Shown: piece after piece, positions 17,756-24,448 of the stretch
Layout of the letters: each line of letters begins with the position of its first letter
How positions within the stretch are numbered: the first letter of the stretch is position 1
Origin: Candidatus Cloacimonadota bacterium
GTDB taxonomy: Bacteria; Cloacimonadota; Cloacimonadia; Cloacimonadales; TCS61
DNA: 39,696 bases
Direction of reading: 5' to 3'
NCBI GenBank assembly: GCA_021734245.1
Contig: JAIPJH010000017.1
Span: 1 to 39,696 of the forward strand
Made by a program: the position numbers and the translations under genes
Notes under the pieces: generated by a model
What the model was told of the DNA's origin: nothing
The model's input: the letters and a program-made list of their open reading frames with translations, nothing else
The model's database searches: none

Positions 17756-18147
17756 CTCAAAGCTCTGTCTTTGAGAATCGCAAACAAGGATGTTTGCAGT
17801 ACAAAAAACTCAAAGCTCTGTCTTTGAGAATCGCAAACAAGGATGTTTGCAGTACAAAAAACTCAAAGCTCTGTCTTTGAGAGTTGCAAACAAGGATGTT
17901 TGCAGTACAAAAAAACTCAAAGCTCTGTCTTTGAGAATCGCAAACAAAGATGTTTGCAGTACAAAAAACTCAAAGCTCTGTCTTTGAGAGTTGCAAACAA
18001 GGATGTTTGCAGTACAAAAAACTCAAAGCTCCGTCTTTGAGAGTTGCAAACAAGGATGTTTGCAGTACAAAAAACTCAAAGCTCTGTCTTTGAGAGTTGC
18101 AAACAAGGATGTTTGCAGTACAAAAAACTCAAAGCTCTGTCTTTGAG
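17756..18147 (+). repeat. 53-nt double-hairpin tandem array, seven full units plus a half
   Basis: Units begin at 17756, 17809, 17862, 17916, 17969, 18022, 18075 and 18128; the last has only the first hairpin. Each unit holds two perfect 7-bp stem-loops: CTCAAAG-ctctgt-CTTTGAG and GCAAACA-agga-TGTTTGC. They are joined by AATC or AGTT and followed by AGTACAAAAAA. The third unit is 54 nt because of one extra A. The single-base differences I see fall in loops (ctctgt/ctccgt, agga/aaga) or the linker, never in stems. It fills the 423-nt gap between two co-directional genes, so the transcript would contain fifteen consecutive hairpins. Confidence 0.95.
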
Positions 18148-18173
18148 AAAAAAATGATGAGGTAAAATTTATT

Positions 18174-19568
18174 ATGAAAATGACCATAGAAAAAGCTGTA
18201 GATGAACTTATCAAAGCAAAAGAAATAAGTACATTAGAAGATTTCATTAGTAAAGTAAGAACAAAAACCGGCACGGTACTGAATGATAGTAGATTGGTAT
18301 TGGAAATAAATAAAAATTTGCTCAAAACTGGAGATATCGCAATTTCATTACAGAATAATAATGATCTTATTCTGAGAGAAAATTTAGCAAAGAATGCTAA
18401 AGTTACAATTCAAATAACCGATGAAGAACAGCAAATGCGCAAGCTGTTTATCGGTCATCGTTTGATGCCTTTTATCAATCCCATCTTTTTCAATTCATTG
18501 GATTTGGATTTCAGAGATAAGAATGGAAAAAAATTAACCTTACAAAAGCAGAAAATCGATATGAAACAAGCTCTGAAATATGTCCGATTTTTAGATTGGT
18601 ATCTGTTACTGCCGGATTACGGTAAAGATGAAAACGTATATCTCTGGGTAAACCTGAGTTATCTCGACATATCACCATTCAGTTCAAAATATCGCTATTT
18701 TGAAGTTTCTTTTTTAGATTATTCCCGGCGGAAGTTCGTGATTGAACCAATAGATGATTCCGACTATTTGAAAAGACATTTTACAAATAAAAGAAAAGAC
18801 CAGTTACTTATCGAAAGCGTGATTAATCTGGTAGAATATGATACAAATTTTTACTCAGTTGATGAAACTCTTTTAAGCGCATATTTTCATTTTGCCAAAG
18901 AAAACATATCCGATCCTGGCTCACCTTTTGCAGCTATCTATAATGATAACAAACAATTGCAGGTTTACACATCTGAAAGTATTACTTATTTCAATACAGA
19001 CAACAAACAAATAAATATCAATAAAGAGATCGAAAGAAATATTGTACCAGGAAAAGCCAAAGATATTGATGGTATATTTCGCGAATTAGGATTGTCTTTT
19101 TCTTCCAATTTTGTTTATTTATTGTTTATATATTTCATAATTGAAGATAAAGAAATTGATGAAGATTACATATTTGAAGATATTTTAGATATCGCGGATC
19201 GTATTGCCAATGTACAGCAAACACGAAATTTTGAAAAAGCCTATAATAAACTTCAAGAGAAGGCTATTAAAGATGTTGCTGAATTTGATAAGAGTGAAAC
19301 ATCGATCGAATATTTAAGGTTAATTGTAGATTTGGAAGAAGAAATAATCTTCTTTATCAGAAATCTTGATGAGGCATTTCATTTGTCATACGAAGAAAAA
19401 ATGAAAATAATAATGCCGTTAATCGAGTTAGATCGAATTGTTCACGATTTAATTAACAGATTCGCTGCTGAAAAATTTGCTGACCAGGATGATTTAACAG
19501 TTCTTACGGATTTATACGACAGTATTTTGGATACGATTGAAACATTACAATATGAAAATGATATTTAA
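18174..19568 (+). CDS. Unknown protein, 464 aa
   Basis: I do not recognise this protein. It starts at ATG 18174 with GAGGT upstream, directly after the hairpin array. The first 90 residues are Lys/Glu/Ile-rich and probably form a small folded domain. A central part is rich in aromatic residues and beta-prone (RFLDWYLLLPDYGKDENVYL, YRYFEVSFLDYSRRKF). A hydrophobic stretch near residues 318-334 (SSNFVYLLFIYFII) could be buried or membrane-associated. The C-terminal 130 residues are predicted long acidic helices. There is no signal peptide and no obvious catalytic motif. It lies 29 nt before a GNAT gene in what looks like one operon. Confidence 0.75.
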   Translation: MKMTIEKAVDELIKAKEISTLEDFISKVRTKTGTVLNDSRLVLEINKNLLKTGDIAISLQNNNDLILRENLAKNAKVTIQITDEEQQMRKLFIGHRLMPFINPIFFNSLDLDFRDKNGKKLTLQKQKIDMKQALKYVRFLDWYLLLPDYGKDENVYLWVNLSYLDISPFSSKYRYFEVSFLDYSRRKFVIEPIDDSDYLKRHFTNKRKDQLLIESVINLVEYDTNFYSVDETLLSAYFHFAKENISDPGSPFAAIYNDNKQLQVYTSESITYFNTDNKQININKEIERNIVPGKAKDIDGIFRELGLSFSSNFVYLLFIYFIIEDKEIDEDYIFEDILDIADRIANVQQTRNFEKAYNKLQEKAIKDVAEFDKSETSIEYLRLIVDLEEEIIFFIRNLDEAFHLSYEEKMKIIMPLIELDRIVHDLINRFAAEKFADQDDLTVLTDLYDSILDTIETLQYENDI

Positions 19569-19597
19569 AGAAATTACAATTTAGTTGGTGAAAAATA

Positions 19598-20047
19598 ATG
19601 TATAATATCAAAATCGTCGAACCACGCAGTACAAAAGAATTTGAATCATATTATAATCTGCGCTGGAAAATCCTGCGTAAACCCTGGAACCAACCACTCG
19701 GAACTGAAAAGGATGATAAAGAAAGAGGTGCAATTCACCTGATGGCAATTCTGACCAATAAAATTGTTGGTTGCGGTCGAGGACATTTCAATTCAATTTC
19801 TCAGGCACAGATAAGATACATGGCTGTAGCAGAAAGCATCAGAAATAGCGGAATTGGAACTCAAATTCTAAAAGAACTGGAAAAACATTTGATTGCTGAA
19901 GGAGCCAAAGAAATTATTTTGAAAGCTCGTGAAAAAGCTGTTCCACTTTATGAAAGACAAGGTTACAAAGTCTACAAAGATGGCGATGTTTTGTTTGGTG
20001 AAATTTCACATTTTTGGATGATAAAATTTTTAAAAAAAGGAGACTAA
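19598..20047 (+). CDS. GNAT family N-acetyltransferase
   Basis: A 149-aa GNAT-fold protein. The acetyl-CoA pyrophosphate-binding loop is IRNSGIGTQIL at residues 81-91, a form of (Q/R)xxGxG/A, preceded by the beta-4 strand QIRYMAVAES. The C-terminus has the usual AVPLYERQGY motif (R-x-x-A-x-x-x-Y-x-x-x-G-F/Y). The N-terminal ISTL-like part (NLRWKILRKPW) resembles the ElaA/YitI group. The acceptor amine is unknown. It overlaps no gene, and the lipoprotein gene begins 3 nt after its stop, with the ribosome-binding site of the latter inside this gene's last codons. Confidence 0.85.
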   Translation: MYNIKIVEPRSTKEFESYYNLRWKILRKPWNQPLGTEKDDKERGAIHLMAILTNKIVGCGRGHFNSISQAQIRYMAVAESIRNSGIGTQILKELEKHLIAEGAKEIILKAREKAVPLYERQGYKVYKDGDVLFGEISHFWMIKFLKKGD

Positions 20048-20049
20048 TT

Positions 20050-20718
20050 ATGAAAAAAATTATTTTGTTTGCTACAATTCTAGTTATTATTTCATGTTCA
20101 CATTTTAACAACATCAGTGAACCCTACCGTAATACTGTTATTGAAAACAAATCTCTAGCAATATCTCAATTCGACATCAAATTAGATGTAGATGAAAGCT
20201 ATTTGAAGTTTTTTCAAAACGGAGACGTTAAAAAAAATGTAATAGATTATGTAATGTTTACTTTCAATGATAATTTCATGAACACTTCCACCTTCAAGAC
20301 AGTAGAAATTGTTGATATTGATAAAAGTGATTTTGAAAATAGATCGTATAAAGCTAAAGATGAGTTTGAAATGCTTACTCCTATTAATGGTTCGACAGTT
20401 AAATCAAACTCCACTTACGATTTTGTAATGATCATTCAAGATTTTGAGATACACTCAAAAGAAGGTTCCAGTTCATCTGGTGTATATTCAGGTGGAAGTT
20501 GGAGTGGTGGAGGAAATTTTCCTCCAACTATTAATGCAAAATTCAAATATCTAATTTGGGACAATAATAATAAACAAATTGTTCTTTTTGGAGAATCTTC
20601 TTCTATTGCAGCAATAACATCTGAAGATGAAAGTCCTTGGTTTGAATTAGTTTCAAAAGCTTCTCGTAAAACAATCAAGAAAACACCTTTTGACAAATAT
20701 CCTAACATGATGTATTAA
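20050..20718 (+). CDS. Predicted lipoprotein, unknown function
   Basis: A 222-aa protein with a lipoprotein signal: MKKIILFATILVIISC, lipobox VIISC, lipidated Cys16. ATG 20050 is chosen because AAAGGAG lies at a good distance and because the signal peptide starts there; an upstream ATG at 20014 would bury it. The mature protein is acidic and has a Ser/Gly-rich stretch near residues 137-157 (SSSSGVYSGGSWSGGG) before a beta-rich C-terminus. It is probably anchored in the envelope. The stop overlaps the mtnA start (TAATGA), although no functional link is evident. Confidence 0.75.
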   Translation: MKKIILFATILVIISCSHFNNISEPYRNTVIENKSLAISQFDIKLDVDESYLKFFQNGDVKKNVIDYVMFTFNDNFMNTSTFKTVEIVDIDKSDFENRSYKAKDEFEMLTPINGSTVKSNSTYDFVMIIQDFEIHSKEGSSSSGVYSGGSWSGGGNFPPTINAKFKYLIWDNNNKQIVLFGESSSIAAITSEDESPWFELVSKASRKTIKKTPFDKYPNMMY

Positions 20719-21815
20719 TGATAGTTAACGGCAAAAACTACCGCACAGTTTGGATGGAAGACAAATCTGTATTCCTGATCGAACAAAATCTGTTACCTTT
20801 CAATTTTGACATTTTCGAATCAAATTGTTATAAGCAAACCTGTTTGGCAATAAAAGATATGTTAGTCCGTGGAGCCGGAGCAATAGGTTCTGCTGCAGGT
20901 TTTGCCATGGCTCAAGCTTTTCTGCAAGCGCCGGAAGATGGTTTCTGGGAATTTGTGGAAAAGGCAAAATTAGAGATAGAAAAAACCAGACCAACTGCCC
21001 AGAATTTATTTCACGCCACAAATCAAGTTTTTGATGCTGCCAGAAAATCTACACACCCCACTCCGGTTGCCACCGGAGCACCCCTCTCGAGAGGGGAATT
21101 GGAACATCTACAAAAAATAGCTGTAAAGAAGGCGCAGGCTGTCGCCGACAAAGATGCTGAAGATTCCCGTAAAATTGGAAAATTCGGCAATGAACTGATC
21201 AAAGATGATTTCAGAATATTAACTCACTGCAACGCTGGTTGGCTGGCTTTCACGGATTTCGGAACTGCTCTCTCCCCTATTTATTCTGCTCATCGATCAG
21301 GTAAAAATATTTTTGTATATGTGGATGAAACTCGTCCACGCAGTCAGGGAGCCCGTTTAACTGCCTGGGAACTGAAAAATGAAAATATTCCACACGTAAT
21401 AGTTCCTGATAATGCTGCTGCTCATCTGATGCAGCAAAGCAAGATCGATCTGGTGATCGTAGGAGCGGATAGAATTGCTGCCAATGGTGATGTAGCAAAC
21501 AAGATCGGAACTCTGGAAAAAGCTATTTGTGCCAGAGAATTCAGCATTCCTTTTTTTGTTGCTGCTCCTTCTTCCACTTTTGATATTGAATGCCCAACCG
21601 GAAAAGATATACCAATTGAGGAACGTTCCCAGGAAGAAGTTCTTTATCAAAAAGGTTTGGATCAAAAAGGTCAAATACGCAAAATCCTAGTTTGTTCTCC
21701 AGGTTCACAAGCTTACAATCCTGCTTTCGACGTAACTCCTGCAAAATATATCACAGGAATTATAACAGAAAAAGGAATTGTGAAACCAGAGAACATATCG
21801 AAAATCCCCTCTTGA
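20718..21815 (+). CDS. mtnA: S-methyl-5-thioribose-1-phosphate isomerase with an in-frame repeat insertion
   Basis: A 365-aa member of the eIF2B-like isomerase family, which converts methylthioribose-1-phosphate to methylthioribulose-1-phosphate in methionine salvage. Conserved parts are LVRGAGAIGSAAG (residues 49-61), THCNAG with the catalytic Cys171, and GADRIAANGDVANKIGT with the catalytic Asp251. Residues 112-127 (THPTPVATGAPLSRGE) are encoded by a copy of the palindromic element at 21051-21100 and have no counterpart in the family. They fall in a helix-connecting region between domains. The last residues and the TGA stop also come from a second copy of this element. Both catalytic residues are intact, so it is probably active. 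Confidence 0.9.
   Translation: MIVNGKNYRTVWMEDKSVFLIEQNLLPFNFDIFESNCYKQTCLAIKDMLVRGAGAIGSAAGFAMAQAFLQAPEDGFWEFVEKAKLEIEKTRPTAQNLFHATNQVFDAARKSTHPTPVATGAPLSRGELEHLQKIAVKKAQAVADKDAEDSRKIGKFGNELIKDDFRILTHCNAGWLAFTDFGTALSPIYSAHRSGKNIFVYVDETRPRSQGARLTAWELKNENIPHVIVPDNAAAHLMQQSKIDLVIVGADRIAANGDVANKIGTLEKAICAREFSIPFFVAAPSSTFDIECPTGKDIPIEERSQEEVLYQKGLDQKGQIRKILVCSPGSQAYNPAFDVTPAKYITGIITEKGIVKPENISKIPS
21051..21100 (+). repeat. Palindromic element copy inside mtnA (coding)
   Basis: The element has three parts: ACACACCCC (21051-21059), a variable hairpin CTCCGG-ttgcca-CCGGAG, and the invariant palindrome CCCCTCTCGAGAGGGG (21081-21096), ending in AATT. It is in frame and adds 16 residues to MtnA. The same architecture is found at 21804-21848, 21852-21897 and 22248-22290. 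Confidence 0.9.
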
Positions 21816-21897
21816 GAGGGGTCACCAGCTTGTCTGGTCGGGGTGTGTAAAATCCCCTCTTGAGAGGGGTGGATTCCAAAGGAAGACGGGGTGTGTA
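21804..21897 (-). repeat. Two tandem copies of the palindromic element upstream of the DUF559 domain
   Basis: Two direct copies (21804-21848 and 21852-21897) each begin with ATCCCCTCTTGAGAGGGGT and end with GGGGTGTGT. They are inverted relative to the copies at 21051 and 22248. The variable hairpins differ: ACCAG/CTGGT in the first and TTCC/GGAA in the second. The first copy provides the final codons and TGA of mtnA. The second ends two bases before the ATG at 21900 and supplies the purine-rich stretch that would serve as ribosome-binding site. Confidence 0.9.
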
Positions 21898-21899
21898 AA

Positions 21900-22922
21900 A
21901 TGCATGATGTTCTAAAATACAACCCAAAACTAAAAGAACTAGCAAAAGAATTACGAAAAAACAGTACTTTATCGGAAGTTCTTCTTTGGCATGAGATCAA
22001 TAAAAATAAGCTTGGAGTTGATTTTCATCGTCAAAAACCTATTGGAAATTATATTGTAGATTTTTACTGCCCCAAATCAAAACTCGTTATTGAAGTCGAT
22101 GGAATATCTCATGCTGGAAAGTTGGAATATGATCAAAAAAGAGATGATTATTTAAACAAGATTGGTTTAACTGTAATCCATTTTTCTGATGAAGAAATAA
22201 AACAAAATTTGGTAAATGTAATAGAATATTTAAAAGATTGGATTGAAACACACCCCACGACTAAAGTCGCACCCCTCTCAAGAGGGGAATCTCACGCTCT
22301 AAGACTAAAGTCGCACTCCTCTCAAGAAAGGATTTACCAGGGCGTTAAATTCCATACAATATTCATTCAAAAAACTCCACCGAACCACAAAAATATCGAT
22401 GAACTGAAAAAATGGTGTAAGATTTTCCATGAAAAGAAATTGGCCCCACCTTATCCTGGTGGTTCTTTTGGAAATCTGAGTTTTGGAACAGATAATAATA
22501 CTTTCATAATAACCGGTTCCAGGATTGGTTTAAAATGTGATCTTGCAAATGATTGTTTCGTGGAAATCATTGATTGTGATTTTGAGAATCAAAACATAAA
22601 AGTAATTGGAACTCGCGAACCATCTTCTGAAACGATGTTACATGCGGTGATTTATAATAAACGAAAGGATGTGAAAGCAATTTTTCATGGTCATTCAGCC
22701 GAATTGCTGCAAAATGTAGAACAGCTCAAAATTCCCGCAACTAAAGAAGAAAAACCTTACGGAACCATGGAATTAGTCGAGTCGGTAATAGAAATAATTG
22801 ACAGAAACAACCTGATAATGATGAAGAACCACGGTTTTATAGCTGTGGGAAGAAATATGCAGGATGTGGGAAATTTGTTAATGAAAACCTTGCGGATGGT
22901 CGCAGACCTTCGCAATGGTTGA
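21900..22922 (+). CDS. Fusion of a DUF559 nuclease-like domain to a class II aldolase
   Basis: A 340-aa open frame with two unrelated parts. Residues 1-116 form a DUF559 domain (PD-(D/E)xK/Vsr-like): FHRQKPIGNYIVDFYC with Asp54, then LVIEVDG with Glu65 and Asp67. Residues 117-145 are encoded by one intact and one decayed copy of the palindromic element. Residues 146-340 are a class II aldolase/adducin domain: FGNLSF, PSSE with Glu244, FHGHS with His263 and His265, and KNHGF with His311 as zinc ligands. Beside mtnA the aldolase suits cleavage of methylthioribulose-1-phosphate (DHAP shunt) or an MtnB-like dehydratase. No ATG, GTG or TTG lies in frame between the repeat and the aldolase core, so the aldolase seems to be made only as this fusion. 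Confidence 0.8.
   Translation: MHDVLKYNPKLKELAKELRKNSTLSEVLLWHEINKNKLGVDFHRQKPIGNYIVDFYCPKSKLVIEVDGISHAGKLEYDQKRDDYLNKIGLTVIHFSDEEIKQNLVNVIEYLKDWIETHPTTKVAPLSRGESHALRLKSHSSQERIYQGVKFHTIFIQKTPPNHKNIDELKKWCKIFHEKKLAPPYPGGSFGNLSFGTDNNTFIITGSRIGLKCDLANDCFVEIIDCDFENQNIKVIGTREPSSETMLHAVIYNKRKDVKAIFHGHSAELLQNVEQLKIPATKEEKPYGTMELVESVIEIIDRNNLIMMKNHGFIAVGRNMQDVGNLLMKTLRMVADLRNG
22248..22335 (+). repeat. Palindromic element, one intact and one decayed copy, inside the fusion gene
   Basis: The intact copy (22248-22290) reads ACACACCCC, the hairpin CGACTAAAGTCG, then CCCCTCTCAAGAGGGG and AAT. The next 45 nt repeat the pattern with mutations (GACTAAAGTC, then CTCCTCTCAAGAAAGG), which breaks the palindrome. 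Both are read through in frame and encode the linker THPTTKVAPLSRGE plus the following 15 residues. Orientation is opposite to the pair upstream of the DUF559 domain, so the domain is bracketed by inverted copies. Confidence 0.88.
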
Positions 22923-23007
22923 ACTGGTCATTGGTGAACTGGTCATTGGTGAATTGGTCATTGGTAAATTGGTCATTGGTAAATTGGTCACTGGTGAATT
23001 GGTGATC
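22917..23007 (+). repeat. 15-bp tandem array, five units, inverted relative to the 16674 array
   Basis: Units of TGGTCATTGGTGAAC begin at 22925, 22940, 22955, 22970 and 22985, with partial copies at both ends. They are the reverse complement of the units after the S23 gene. The array starts at the last codons of the aldolase fusion. It is followed by GATCAAAAAATAAT (from 23003), which also occurs at the 3' end of the S23 gene (from 16661). This could be the tail of a deleted S23 cassette. Confidence 0.88.
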
Positions 23008-23041
23008 AAAAAATAATAAAATTGGAAAAAGGAAAAAACTT

Positions 23042-24370
23042 TTGAAAAAGATAGATCTATTAATAAAAAACGGATTGATCTTAACTTACGACAAAAACCC
23101 TGAAATCAGCAGTATCGCTGTGAATTCAGGAAAGATCATCGAAATCGATAAAATTGATAAATTAGAAAAGAAATACGCTCCCAGCCAGACTATTGATGCT
23201 GAAGATAAAATCGTAATGCCTGGTTTTGTAAACACACACACTCATGCCGGAATGATCTATTTTAAAGGAATGGCAGATGATCTGCCATTAATGGATTGGC
23301 TTTCCAATCACATCTGGCCGGCCGAAAGTCATTTCCTGAAAAAAGAGTTTATGAAAGATGCCGCTTTACACGGATGTGCCGAAATGATCAAAAATGGCAT
23401 CACAACTTTCAATGACATGTATTTTTTTGGCAATGAAGTTGCCGAATCTGCCGAGAAAGTTGGTATCAGAGCAGTATTGGGCGAAGTTGTTCTGGATACT
23501 TCAGTAGCAAATTGTTCAACTGCCGATGAAATTTTTTCCTACACAAAAATGATGCATTCCAAATATAAAGATTCAGAACTGATCGATGTGGCAGTTGCTC
23601 CACATGCAATTTACACAGTCAGCAAAGAAAACCTGATAAAATCAGCAGAACTTGCAGAAAAATTGGGTGTTACACTTCATATTCACATTTCCGAGACTCA
23701 CCAGGAAGTGGAAGATTGCATTCAGAAAACTGGTAAGCGACCTGTGGAATATCTTGATTCAATTGGATTTTTCCGCAGTCCGGTTTTAACTGCTCATGCC
23801 ATTTGGCTGGATGAAAACGAACATAACATTCTGGCAAAACATGGAGCATCAATAGCAATAAATACCAGCAGCAATCTTAAGCTCGCTTCCGGTTTTGATT
23901 CGTTTGCATCTTATCTAAAAAAAGGAATAAACTTAAGCATTGGAACTGATGGCGTAGCCAGCAATAATAATCTGAGCTTATTGGAAGAGATCAGTTTAAC
24001 TTCCAAACTGCAGAAAGCATTGAATAACGATCCGACAATTCTTCCAGCCAAACAGATGATCGAAATAGCAACTCTGGGTGGAACAAAAGCACTTTTGAAA
24101 GACAAAGAGATCGGATCAATCGAGATCGGCAAGAAAGCTGATCTGCTTTTGATAGAAACAAACAGCCTGGAAGCCCAACCTATGTACAATCCATTTTCTC
24201 ATCTCGTTTATACATTCACATCCGAAAGCATCAAAGACGTGATTATCAATGGGAAAATTGTTATGAAGAATAGAAAACTAACAACCCTCGACGAAGCTGA
24301 ATTGCTGGATAAAGCAAAATTTTATCAAAAAAAAATCATCGCATTTAATAAGAAAAATCACACCAGTTAA
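23042..24370 (+). CDS. mtaD: 5-methylthioadenosine/S-adenosylhomocysteine deaminase
   Basis: A 442-aa amidohydrolase of the TRZ/ATZ type that deaminates methylthioadenosine or S-adenosylhomocysteine to the inosine derivative. Metal ligands are visible: His66 and His68 (VNTHTHAG), His213/His215 (HIHISETH), His252 (AHAIWL) and Asp303 (SIGTDGVASNNN). The PLMDWLSNHIWPAE segment is typical of MtaD. It starts with TTG at 23042, with AAGGAAAA upstream. Together with MtnA and the aldolase it forms an MTA salvage set that would need a separate methylthioinosine phosphorylase, not seen here. Confidence 0.88.
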   Translation: MKKIDLLIKNGLILTYDKNPEISSIAVNSGKIIEIDKIDKLEKKYAPSQTIDAEDKIVMPGFVNTHTHAGMIYFKGMADDLPLMDWLSNHIWPAESHFLKKEFMKDAALHGCAEMIKNGITTFNDMYFFGNEVAESAEKVGIRAVLGEVVLDTSVANCSTADEIFSYTKMMHSKYKDSELIDVAVAPHAIYTVSKENLIKSAELAEKLGVTLHIHISETHQEVEDCIQKTGKRPVEYLDSIGFFRSPVLTAHAIWLDENEHNILAKHGASIAINTSSNLKLASGFDSFASYLKKGINLSIGTDGVASNNNLSLLEEISLTSKLQKALNNDPTILPAKQMIEIATLGGTKALLKDKEIGSIEIGKKADLLLIETNSLEAQPMYNPFSHLVYTFTSESIKDVIINGKIVMKNRKLTTLDEAELLDKAKFYQKKIIAFNKKNHTS

Positions 24371-24448
24371 AGTAATTCTTAAAAAAATATACTTGATTTA
24401 AATAACATTCATTTTATTTTACGTAAAAAAATTATTAGTGGATATAAA

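Noticed and set aside
17790-18040. Small proteins encoded within the 53-nt array
   Set aside because: The open frames exist only because the repeat lacks stops in most positions. The unit length is not divisible by three, so the peptide changes frame every unit. There is no ribosome-binding site.
17756-18147. CRISPR array
   Set aside because: The units are almost identical along their whole length, so there are no unique spacers. No cas gene is in the window, and each unit contains two hairpins.
20650-20720. SAM-type riboswitch upstream of mtnA
   Set aside because: The mtnA start overlaps the stop of the lipoprotein gene, so there is no leader that could hold an aptamer.
21713-22000. Minus-strand frames across the palindromic elements (PSQEG-type peptides)
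   Set aside because: They are reverse readings of the repeat and of the DUF559 start region, and no family match is visible.
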